Source: Nicotiana tabacum (Eukaryota > Streptophyta > Magnoliopsida > Solanales > Solanaceae). Taken from it: a stretch of DNA of 64,000 bases. How positions within the stretch are numbered: position 1 is the first letter of the stretch; the number at the start of each line of letters is the position of its first letter. This document shows positions 33,946 through 43,505 of this stretch, one piece after another. A model generated the notes under the pieces. The model did not search any database. It saw only the letters and a program-made list of their open reading frames with translations, and was not told the origin of the DNA. Where the stretch lies: contig NC_134101.1 of NCBI RefSeq assembly GCF_000715075.1, forward strand, positions 29,207,322 to 29,271,321, in the 5' to 3' direction. Both the position numbers and the translations under genes were made by a program.

Positions 33946-34630
33946 TGTTACACCCCATATTTTCGTACGTGAAACTACGCCATAAATAAATTGATGAAGC
34001 TCGAAAATGAGATGTTACATCCCGCATTTTCATACGTTAAAGTTTCGTCGTAAGTTAATCGACGTAAGTTCGGGAATGAGATTATTTTGGGATTATAAGT
34101 GTTACGCTATTTCAAACAAATGATGAGTAAATTCGTGAAGGTGAGAGGGAAAACAAATCAAAGAAAATGAATTTCGTCAAAATTTGACATTTTAGGACAA
34201 AATACGGTCTAAACTATAATACCAGGTAATTACGGACTAGTGTCATACAAGGTACCACATGACCATGATAGTGAGGTGTATAAGGTGTGCTAAAAATAAG
34301 CAATATTTTAAGCAATTTGAGATAATTCTTAATTATGTGAATAATTGATTAATTATTAAATTAATGGGGGATTAATAAACTAATTAAGGAAATGGGTGAA
34401 TTATTTTGGATAAACATGATAAATTTAAACACCCCCCTCCCCCAAACGTGGCTGGCCAAAGAGGCCACGATAATGAGTCTTTAACTCACAAGGCCAGGTG
34501 GCACATTTTGGAGGAGGTCTTGGCTTAGTCATCTTATCAAAGTGGGGTCCACACCTAAGGATTTAATACTTCTCTAATTTACTTTGTCTACAAGGTAATA
34601 ATGGAAAGCTTTAGCAAGAATAAAATAATT
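33946..34630 (+). repeat. Truncated 3' LTR of inner element
   Basis: Matches 27112 to about 27795 of the 5' LTR and stops between 34623 and 34632, losing about 1.67 kb. The sequence then changes directly to the outer element's LTR, so the truncation reflects a deletion. Confidence 0.8.
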
Positions 34631-34938
34631 GTATAAAAGGTAAAAATAATATCTTGATTTACTGATTGTTGGTTCCTTATTGATACATGCCGAGATTCCC
34701 TCAGTAATATCCAACCGGTCACGAATATTTTGGTCTTCTGTTGGTTATTCTAACAGTGTTTCTTCGAGCTCGTTCGAGGCTAGGACCGATTTCGGAATCA
34801 CGATCTTGATATTCTCGAAGGCAGTCGTTCTGTCCCCGGGTTCTAGGTCGATCTTCAGTCCTTTATTGTCTTGTCTCGAGCCTGGCTCACCATGTCGGAG
34901 GCTAGGATGCACCACGAGTTCGATTTCGACCGTATACA
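34631..34938 (-). repeat. Partial 5' LTR of outer gypsy element
   Basis: About 308 bp collinear with the part of the left LTR from about 19460 to 19771. On minus it starts TGTATACGGTCG at 34938. Its inner end was lost in the deletion that also truncated the inner element's 3' LTR. Confidence 0.75.
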
Positions 34939-35124
34939 ATGATCAATAAAGTAAAAATAGTGAAATCTCTGGTTCAAATTATAGCGAGCAAAAAGAACAA
35001 GCTATCCCGAACATTACCAGTCATTAAAAAAAGGGAATCTTACAGGAATGTACCCAAAAAAAAAATAATACTAATTACCAACAACTATCCATTTAAGTCA
35101 TGTTACCAAAAATGACCCAAAATA

Positions 35125-35440
35125 ATTACTAATGATCTACAACATTCAAAAAATATAGGCAAAAAAATATATTTTTTCGATGGTATTATTACGAGTCGTT
35201 GAAAACATATAGATGGGGCATTTTTCAAAATTAATTTGATAAAGTTTGAAGGTGAATTAGACTAGTTTGGAGTCAAAATTCATTACCAATGATACACAAT
35301 ATTAAAAAAATTTGCAAAAAGGATTTTTTTTTCAATGGGTAAGGTTGGAATTCGTTGAAAACATATAAACGAGGCAATATACAAAATTTGAATAAGATTG
35401 GAGGTGATTTGAACTGGTTTGGAATCAAAATCCGTAGTTA
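35125..35440. repeat. Imperfect ~157-bp tandem duplication
   Basis: Two units start ATTACTAATGATCTACAAC and ATTACCAATGATACACAAT. Both continue through GTTGAAAACATATA, a GAGGTGA/GAAGGTGA block and TGGTTTGGAATCAAAAT-type ends. Diverged and non-coding. Confidence 0.6.
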
Positions 35441-35584
35441 AAATCGAGTTAAAAAATTATTCATATATATCACGCATGTATCTTACATACATGTATACAT
35501 GTGATACACACATATATATAAATGGTATATTATGTGATACACATATGATTTTCTTCCATGTTGATCTCGGGTACTTCGAATTTT

Positions 35585-35876
35585 GCTCCCGTTTGGCCAT
35601 AGATTTTGTCTTCATTTAAAAAAAAATAATTGAAAATATTATTTATTTATGAAATATAATCATGTTTCGAAAAATAATAATATTTTTTTCAATTTTTAAA
35701 AACTGGTTTAGGACAGTTTTTTAGGTGAATTCTTTTCTTCCACTCACAAAACTTCAACTTTTCTTCAAATAAAATGCATGTCCAAACTCAACTTCAACTT
35801 TCAAAAATTAATTTTCAAAACAACTTCAAAAACTATTTTTTCAAGTTTCAATCAAATCTATGTCCAAACGCTAGCT
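35585..35876 (-). mobile_element. Harbinger/Tourist-like MITE, copy 1
   Basis: About 292 bp. The left end GCTCCCGTTTGGCCATAG and right end CTATGTCCAAACGCTAGC are imperfect inverted repeats. The same ends occur, in the opposite orientation, at 38738-39028 and 39296-39587. The flanks TTT and TTA fit a 3-bp TTA target duplication with one change. Confidence 0.65.
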
Positions 35877-36145
35877 TAAAATCTCCACCAAATCGTCCCA
35901 AAATTGACTCAAACTTCTTAAGATATACCCAATCTATTTCAACAACACCCATTCAAAAATAATTATAATTTTGAAAACCCAAATTTTTAAATTCAATCTT
36001 AAACAAGCTTCAATTGTTGTCGATGACGTTTTAAGTTTAATCCTTCGACCCAATCCAACAAACTAACATTTAATAGTAATTTCTCTTAAGGCGTTCGATT
36101 ATCTAAATTTCTAACGTAAAGGAATTAGAATATTGCAATATTGTT

Positions 36146-36336
36146 TAATTGTTGTTGGTATAATTTTTCTGCATTCTTGTTGATATTTTCTTATTTCTAT
36201 TCTTCCTCTCGAGCTGAGTGTCTTTCAGAAATAACTTCTCTACCTCCCAGGGTAGGGGTAAGATCTGCGTACGCATTATACGCATTATACTCCCAAGACT
36301 GTATTTGTGGGATTTTATTGGATAGTTGTTGTTGTT
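36146..36336 (+). mobile_element. TS-type SINE with 11-bp TSD
   Basis: It ends in GTTGTTGTT and contains GGTAAGATCTGCGTACGC. The perfect duplication GCAATATTGTT flanks it (36135-36145 and 36337-36347). A local 11-bp duplication (ATACGCATTATACGCATTAT) interrupts the usual body. Confidence 0.85.
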
Positions 36337-36347
36337 GCAATATTGTT

Positions 36348-37219
36348 GAAGTCTCCAAAAGTTTGAACTATCTTTTGTGCTTTAGCAAAATAAATGTGTT
36401 ACAAAATGACGTTTGGATTATTTTTGGTAAATATTTTATTTTAGGCTAGTTTTAATTAAAATTGTTTATGAACTTACAGTTTAAGTACTTTTCCCTATTA
36501 AAAAAAAACAGTTTGCACACTGGAGTTAAGGGTTCAAACTCTGTTATAAAAAATCCAATCAAACTTTTTCTTTTTGATAATCTTGTAAAACACAAAAAGA
36601 AAATTTTAGAACTTTCACCAATTGTCCTTCCAATATTAAGTCCCTTGAAAAGCGGGTCCAAACAATCCTAGTAGTCCTTTTCTTACTTCCCCATAATTTG
36701 ACTTCTCTTTTCATGCTTCTCCGATCTTTCGATTTCTTCGCAATAACCAATAAAATCATATACTCCATGTAGTATATGATATATCTTTCCATTTAATTTA
36801 AACCGAAAAATAAAGTCCAAATCAGTTCAAATCTCAGGCGCTCAGCTACCAAACAGTCTCTGTTGCTGGTCCATTTTGATTTGTTTTATCAATATTCCAT
36901 ATAGAAACTTGGGTGTCTAATTTTATCTTAATCCTTGAATTTTTCTGTATTTTTTGGTGGATTTTCTTGGTGGGGTTTCAGTGATTTTGATCCATATTCG
37001 AATATTTGATTTCAAATCTCGAATTTTTTGCTGTATTTTTTGGTGGGGTTTGATTGATTTTGATTTATATTCCTAGAGGAAAAAACTTGATGTGTTTTCC
37101 ATTGAACTTATTGATTTTTTTGGATTTTCTTTGTGGGATTTGATTTAGTGACAATTCAAGAACCTTTTTTTTTTTGGTGGGGGTTTGATTAAAAAGCTTG
37201 GTTTTATAAATTCAAATGA
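36348..37219 (+). promoter_or_regulatory. Upstream region and 5' UTR of VTT-domain gene
   Basis: No open frame of note. The last ~350 bases are T- and G-rich leader-like sequence with two related segments (around 36935-36990 and 37025-37070, sharing GATTTTGAT and TTTTTTGGTGGGGTTT). No TATA box could be singled out. Confidence 0.3.
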
Positions 37220-40200
37220 ATGAGGAATAGGGTGACACGTACCCACTCACGTTCATCATCATTGCCGGCATCATTGTTGTTGTCATCAATGGCTGCACCA
37301 AGGGGTTTGGTAGTGGACACAACAAGGGATGAGGAAATGAACTTAGGTTTGTTGTCGGAGTCGCCCACGGGTAAAAGGTATAAGGAAGGGAAATTTCCAT
37401 TGTCAAGGTGGGAGTTTGCAGCAGCTATAGCTGTATTTGTGGTGTTCTCAATTGGGTTGTTTAGCATATACTTGACAATGCCAGCTGCTGAGTATGGTAA
37501 ACTCAAGTTGCCTCGTTCACTTTCTGATCTCCGGATGCTCAAGTATGGCCTTTTTTATTTGCTTTTATGTTCCCCTCCTGCATTTTTTTGTATAGTTGCT
37601 ATCTGTATAGAATTTGCATCCCTTAATTACCTTATTTTTTGTTGCAAGGTTGAGGTTAAAACTTGATAAGTTTGCTACTGTTTAACTTTACCTGTCAAAT
37701 GGTTTTTGTTGGAACTGTTCATAAATATTTTAGTGTGAGATTCTTGCGGAATCTGAGCTTGTTGCTCCAAGCATTACCAAATACGTAGCCGTTTAGAATT
37801 CAACTGCTTATGTCGTGTATAATGGTTACGATTACAATGAGTCTTTCAGACTAGTATTATTAGTAATCAACTCTATAGCTTCTTCAATTAACACTAGTTT
37901 TTAGTTCAAGTTTGAATGACTTTCTACTCAGATCAGTGTCAAATGTAAAGAGGCTGGGAGTTAAGTTGCTATGCATATCCGTCGTACATAAGCACATCTA
38001 CTTCCCACCTGGTTTTCTTTTTGTGTGTTTGGGTATTTGCGTTCAGTACTTCAAGTACTTCAGGTGCTTTCATTTGCGGACTGCGAATCCTGCAGGGTGT
38101 GCAAGTCTGTATGCCTGCCAATTAGTGGTTCTTGTAATCAATTCTATAAGTTTGCAAGGAACGCTGTTCATTGGAGGTACAAAACAAAGCATTGGTTACT
38201 TAGGGTATTCAGGGTTCCAACTATTATATTGCATTTTGAGAGAGCACTAAGTATGTGCAATAAAATGTGCAGTTGAACCCTAATGTACTTTCTATACTCA
38301 TTCTAGATTTCGGGGCATCGAGTCCAATTAGTTTTGAACTGCCTGTAGCAGAAGAAATATTTCTTTTTCCTCTTAATCTCATAGCAGCACACCCTCGTCA
38401 ATGCTTCCTTTTCTATTTTGTTTGGTCCGGGGGGGGGGGTAACTGGGGACTATCTCATTGATTGATACTATTTCCAGCTTAGTTTCTGAAATGGGAGCCT
38501 GAAATTTGGTTGTGGAAAGACGAAAATTGTAGATGTCAACCTGAAGCAGCTCTATATTTGCCTTCCACTTTAGATATTTCCCCCTTTTGAGTGTTTCTTA
38601 TCTGTATGCCAGATTCAAGGTACATTTCTTCTTTTAGTCTCTAACTACTAACAAGTAAATCCTTGAAGCTTTGACCTCCTTCATAGTTACATTTTCCTCA
38701 GATCAGTTAATGGGTGGGTGCCAGGATAGAAGACTTCGCTAGCGTTTGGACATAGATTTGTTTGAAACTTGAAAAAATGAGTTTTTGAAGATGAGATAAA
38801 AAATAATTTTTGAAAGTTGAAATTGTGTTTGGACATGTATTTTACTTGAACAGAATTTAATTTGAAGTTTGTGAGTAGAAAACTTCCAAAATTACTCTAG
38901 AGTTGTTTTTGGGATTTGAAGTTTTTGTTTTCAAAATTTGCCAAAAAATGGTTAAAATCTATAAACAAACAAATATTTGAAAACAAAATTTGAAAAAAAG
39001 ATCCCAAATGCTATGGCCAAACGGGAGCTAAGAATCTAGAGCATGGAACGGATTAGGTGTTGTTATTACTTTTCATCTTGAAGTTGAAGGTAGATGTAAG
39101 ACGGTATGGAGCAATTGTGTGTAGGAAGTTCCTGTCACACAAATAAATAGGTCATGTCACCGACCAATTCCCAGACTTCCAAGAATTCCTTACACAAGTA
39201 CTATTATCAATTAAATGGCTATCTCTCCTATACCTACTTCATAGTTACGTTTTCCTCAGATCAGTTAATGGGTGGGTGCGAGGATAGAAGACTTAGCTAG
39301 CGTTTGGACATAGATTTGTTTGAAACTTGAAAAAAATGAGTTTTTGAAGATGAGATAAAAAATAATTTTTGATAGTTGAAATTGTGTTTGGACATGCATT
39401 TTACTTGAAAAGAATTTAATTTGAAGTTTGTGAGTAGAAAACTTCAAAAACTACTCTAGAGCTGTTTTTGGGATTTGAATATTTTGTTTTCAAATTCTGC
39501 CAAAAAATGGTTAAAATCTATAAACAAACAGATATTTGAAATCAAAATTTGAAAAAAAGATCCCAAATGCTATGGCCAAACGGGAGCTTAGAATCTAGAG
39601 CATGGAACGGATTAGGTGTTGTTATTACTTTTCATCTTGAAGTTGAAGGTAGATGAAAGACGGTATGGAGCAATTGTGTGTAGGAAGTTCCTGTCACACA
39701 AATAAATGGGTCATATCAGCGACCAATTCCCAGACTTCCAAGAACTCCTTACACAAGTACTATTATTAATTAAATGGCTATCTCTCCTAAGCAATGTATA
39801 AGGTTAAATTGAGCCTATATCATGTGATACCTCAATTAGTTAAGGACCGACTAAGCTAATACACAAAGTTACGAGAGTAAAAGCACAATTGTGTATGATG
39901 GGGTTTAGGTGTGATTTTGTTATATATACCTTGATGGACTACTTTTGCAAGATTGTGCAAGAATAATGCTCCAAGTTCTAGTTAAGCAGCAGAATCATGA
40001 ACATTTATGTATTAAAAAACCATTATGGGTTTACAGGAATGACTAAAGGCAAATTACCTGTAAAATGGGGTAATAGCCTTGACAAAAGTTATGTTCTTTG
40101 AATGCCCTCATAAAAAAATGATGTTCTTTGAATGCCGAAATCTGATGCAATTAACTAATGACATAATTTTACTTTTACTTTGCCAATTCAACCTTTAAGT

Positions 40201-42517
40201 AGTGGTGAGGGTTCATGTCTGTTTAAAAATGTGATTAAAGCTTTGGACATAAGGAATGATGTGGAATTGGTATATACGAGGGAAGAGTCTGTTGATATTG
40301 AATAATTGGAAAATGGTGAGAATTGCAATTTGAGGAGAAAGTGAGCAGAGGCGAGGAAGTTTCCTAGTTTCTTTTGATGACATTTACAGTCATCTCATTA
40401 ATCAGTAATGCTTTCTTTTTGTTAGTTGGTATTCATAACAAGAAAAAGCTACAGTCTTTCTTTTTAGAGAAATTAGAAAATGGTTTTAAGGAAAATAAAT
40501 ATGAGATCATTTACACTTTCACAGAAAATTTCTAAGAAAGCAAAAAGAGGTTAAGTTACGAAAAAGGAACAAGCTGGTTTCTGAAGAGCTCTAGTAATAT
40601 CTATTTCCAAAGTGTGTTTGCAAGAATCTAGAGATCTTTTGCTTAGTGCTTGCAAACATCACAGCAGTAACAGTGTTTTTACTGGTGTTCAGCATTCACG
40701 GATGTCTGGCTGTAGTATGGCTTTTTAATTACTATATTTTCATCCATATGGAGAAAATATGGAGAGCTTTTGAGGGAGTAGAGAAAGACTTTGTGCACTT
40801 AAGGAATAGCCTTGTTTCCCTTATTTCTTTCTGGTGCACCTATGAGGTTTCTATTTGTATAGATGATTGTCTTTTGTAGAATATCATGTCTTTTTGTAGG
40901 TTTTCTATTTTTTTGTATGCTTCTTCTATAGTCTATACGGGCATGTTTTTGCCCTTTCTTTAATGAAATTTATTACCCTATCAACAAAAATAAATTTTCA
41001 TCCATGGCTTCCGTTACAAGTGTTATTTATGGATTGCGTTTGACTTGATATTCTTCTTAATGATATTTGAGCTTTTCTTTTTTAATGTGTCTTTGTTTCT
41101 CTTTCTATCATTATTTGGTATTGTTCTGTCATGACTCATTATCTTGCTTGTTTCCTTTAGGGATAATATTGGAATGTATGCCCAAGTTTACCCAGCAAAA
41201 TTCATTTTGGGTTACTGCTCAACATACATATTCATGCAGACATTTATGATTCCAGGGACGATTTTCATGTCCTTACTTGCTGGAGCACTTTTTGGTGTTC
41301 TCAGAGGGCTTTTCTTGGTTGTCTTTAACGCTACAGCCGGTGCATCATCCTGCTATTTTCTGTCTAAATTAATTGGCAGGCCTATAGTTAACTGGTTGTG
41401 GCCTGAAAAATTGAGATTTTTCCAGGCAGAGGTCTGTGCTCTTCTGAAACTGATTACTGGTGTTGCCGATCTAAAAACTTTCATGGTACCTTTGTTTCTT
41501 GTACTTACAAATGTGAAACTTGTGGTTTCAGATAGCCAAGCGTCGGGATAAGTTGCTCAACTATATGCTGTTTTTGAGAATAACTCCAACATTGCCAAAC
41601 CTTTTCATCAATTTGGCATCTCCTATTGTGGATATACCATTCCATATATTCTTCACGGCCACATTGGTTGGTCTCATTCCAGCCTCATATATTACAGTCA
41701 AGGTAAATCATTCTTCAGCTGGTGGTGGCTTCTTTCTGTTATGCTTGTCTGTATTTGCTGTTTTAAACTGTTCTAATTTATTTTCTGGAAGCAATGACTA
41801 GTGATGCATCTAAAAGACCTGCTCTTTTGTTATTCTTAAAATTACTAGCTTTGTTCGTCTGCTAATATCAAACTACTAACTTCCTGTTAACCTCGGTCCA
41901 AATATTTGTATATAGAAACAAGAATCTGAACCTTGTTCGCTATATGTGGATGGTAAAGCAGTGCTAGGATGCCTTCCTTGGCACTAATATTTATGTTGCA
42001 ATTGCCATTTGTCAAGCTCACTAGTTTGTTACTTTCAGTAAAAAGCCAGGTAAAGCTGTACTAGATGTATAAGTTAAGAAAAAAGAGCTTATTATCTGAA
42101 ACTTAGTTAAAATCATGTGAGCTGTTAAGATTGTCCAAGTGAATAACGTGGCAATATCTCTCTTCGACATTCTCTATGAAGCTTAAGAGGTTATTTTTTG
42201 GGTATCCTACCGCATGCGCCATGTGTTTCTCAACCACCTGCTACCAATTCAGCCCCGGACAGGGTTTGAGGCGTAGCTGATGCATTTTGGTTGAGTCTTG
42301 CAATGCGAATGTAGCTTGCTATACCAATTTAATCGTTCCTATGTATCGTAATCTTATGTGATATTTTCCTTCTTTAACTTGTCAGGCGGGTCTAGCTCTT
42401 GGCGATCTGAAGTCAGTCAAGGATCTGTATGATTTCAAGACCTTGTCTGTGCTCTTCCTCATTGGTTTTATCTCAATAATACCTACCATCTTGAAGAGGA
42501 AGAAAATATACGAATAG
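37220..42517 (+). CDS. TMEM41-like VTT-domain membrane protein
   Basis: Four exons, 37220-37542, 41161-41431, 41532-41702 and 42386-42517, with GT-AG borders and a continuous frame, give 298 aa. A basic, Ser-rich N-terminus is followed by a first membrane helix (about residues 66-87), then the VTT ('SNARE-associated Golgi') core with FMIPGTIFMSLLAGALFG and FNATAGASSCYFLSKLIGR. Further hydrophobic segments (FLRITPTLPNLFINLASP; FHIFFTATLVGLIPASYI) and a last helix precede a basic tail KRKKIYE. Animal TMEM41B, of the same family, is an ER lipid scramblase needed for autophagosome formation; plant members are little studied. The closest Arabidopsis proteins I recall are AT1G71940 and AT4G09580. 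An internal Met (MAAPRGL, codon at 37289) is an equally plausible start and would give 275 aa. The 3.6-kb first intron is loaded with repeats. Confidence 0.9.
38738..39028 (+). mobile_element. Harbinger/Tourist-like MITE, copy 2
   Basis: Begins GCTAGCGTTTGGACATAG and ends CTATGGCCAAACGGGAGC. It lies in the first unit of the tandem duplication. Its flanks (TTC and TAA) are decayed relative to copy 3. Confidence 0.7.
39296..39587 (+). mobile_element. Harbinger/Tourist-like MITE, copy 3
   Basis: Same ends as copy 2. It is flanked by TTA on both sides (39293-39295 and 39588-39590), the 3-bp target duplication expected of PIF/Harbinger insertions. Confidence 0.75.
40748..40993 (+). mobile_element. 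5'-truncated LINE, C-terminal stub
   Basis: Encodes EKIWRAFEGVEKDFVHLRN and continues to SLISFWCTYEV, which I recognise as the extreme C-terminus of plant L1-type reverse-transcriptase polyproteins. A short 3' UTR ends in ATCAACAAAAATAA. The perfect 12-bp duplication ATTTTCATCCAT flanks it (40736-40747 and 40994-41005). Only the last ~250 bp were copied, typical of LINE 5' truncation. Confidence 0.75.
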
Positions 42518-43505
42518 AGCTCCTCGCGGAAGGCCATGGGATCCTCTTGGAAAGTAACTTAGAGAAGATATAGTTTCTTTTTAATGTCAGAGCAAATTGG
42601 AGAGGCAGGACTTAGTGATAGGCCGGCAATTTCTATATGGCACCTGAAATCACTGTCCAATCCTTTTGGAGAATAGTGGAAAATGTTGTGTTCTTTGCCA
42701 ATTCCTTATGTTTACTCTGTCATTCATTGCCTGACCCGAAGTGATTGGTAGTATTGTTTAATGTAATTCAAATGTTGCAGGCAGATATTAATATGGATTC
42801 TGATTAAAAAATTGTTCTTATAGTCATCTCAACTGCCATGTTATGGAAATGCAACATTGTGATATCATTGTGGAATTTCGTTGAGCAGATATGGTTAAAT
42901 GTTGTTAGAATGTGCACGGCTAGCAAAACATGGTAAATGGTTAAGGAGTAATGATACGCCAAAGAAATGAGTACGTTAACTCCAACCTCTAGTTTTTTTT
43001 TTTTATCTCCCATTGTCTATAAAGTTGGCAGCAATGGAGATCAAATTTCTCTATAGTTTCATTATTTTTGTTGTTAGCTTGAGCTGTTTTCTAAGAGGCT
43101 CCCTTTATTTTCTGAAAATTATTTCCCTCAGCCTACGGAGAAGCACTAAGTTTAACAATCTCTTAACCTCAATTCACATATAAGTGCCATGACATACATG
43201 TTTAGTACTTGAGAAGAAGATAAAGAGGTCAATTCACATGAAGTGAGTGCAGAGAATAATTGGTTGAACTCAATAGAAAAAATATCTCTTCAATGTGCAA
43301 ACTCGAATACACTGCCCAACGAAATGATACATGCAAAGAAGGAAATTGGATGGGAATTACAACAAAAGATGAAGTTCAATGCACCTTTGAAAATTAATTT
43401 CCGCCATTGCTTCCCCAGTCTATACAAAACTACAATCACCTTGGAAGGCACTATTAGCAGATGTTGAGAAAACAGTAAATTGGAATGTAATCTTCAGCCC
43501 TAAAA
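42518..43505. other. Intergenic between convergent genes
   Basis: Holds the 3' UTRs of the VTT-domain gene (from the left) and of RPL21 (from the right). No other gene; short frames here are chance. Confidence 0.6.

Larger units (their letters stand above)
27112..34630 (+). mobile_element. Non-coding LTR retrotransposon (LARD-like), nested
   Basis: The 5' LTR is 27112-29468, followed by a primer-binding site (29473-29484), a 4.5-kb internal region, a polypurine tract (33931-33945) and a truncated 3' LTR (33946-34630). Inserted into the RT end of the outer pol in the opposite orientation. The internal region has no open frame worth reporting, so it is either a large retrotransposon derivative or a thoroughly decayed chromovirus-like element. 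The ending CATTCGAGGACGAATGTTC before the polypurine tract is typical of Tekay/Del-type plant gypsy elements. Confidence 0.8.
19123..34938 (-). mobile_element. Ty3/gypsy element, Tat-like, decayed and nested
   Basis: A minus-strand gypsy retrotransposon bounded by related terminal sequences at about 19123-19771 (3' LTR) and 34631-34938 (partial 5' LTR). Pol (24325-27111, minus) runs toward the 3' LTR. Between pol and that LTR lies a plus-strand, hence antisense, ORF with introns (20161-22869). An extra antisense ORF in this place is a known feature of the Tat lineage (Grande- and RIRE2-like elements). Gag, protease and the primer-binding site are missing, replaced by a second element inserted at 27112-34630. 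All coding parts are broken. The left limit is uncertain by several tens of bases. Confidence 0.8.
34939..36134. other. Intergenic, repeat-bearing
   Basis: No gene. It contains a ~157-bp imperfect tandem duplication (35125-35440) and a Harbinger-type MITE (35585-35876), both listed separately. Confidence 0.5.
38680..39789. repeat. 558-bp tandem duplication in intron 1
   Basis: 38680-39237 and 39238-39789 are near-identical direct repeats (for example CAGTTAATGGGTGGGTG at 38704 and 39262). Each unit carries one copy of the Harbinger-like MITE at the same offset, so the MITE inserted before the duplication. Confidence 0.9.

Noticed and set aside
40646..40879. 77-codon frame as an extra exon of the VTT-domain gene
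   Set aside because: It joins intron sequence to the LINE stub. The VTT gene splices cleanly from 37542 to 41161 without it.
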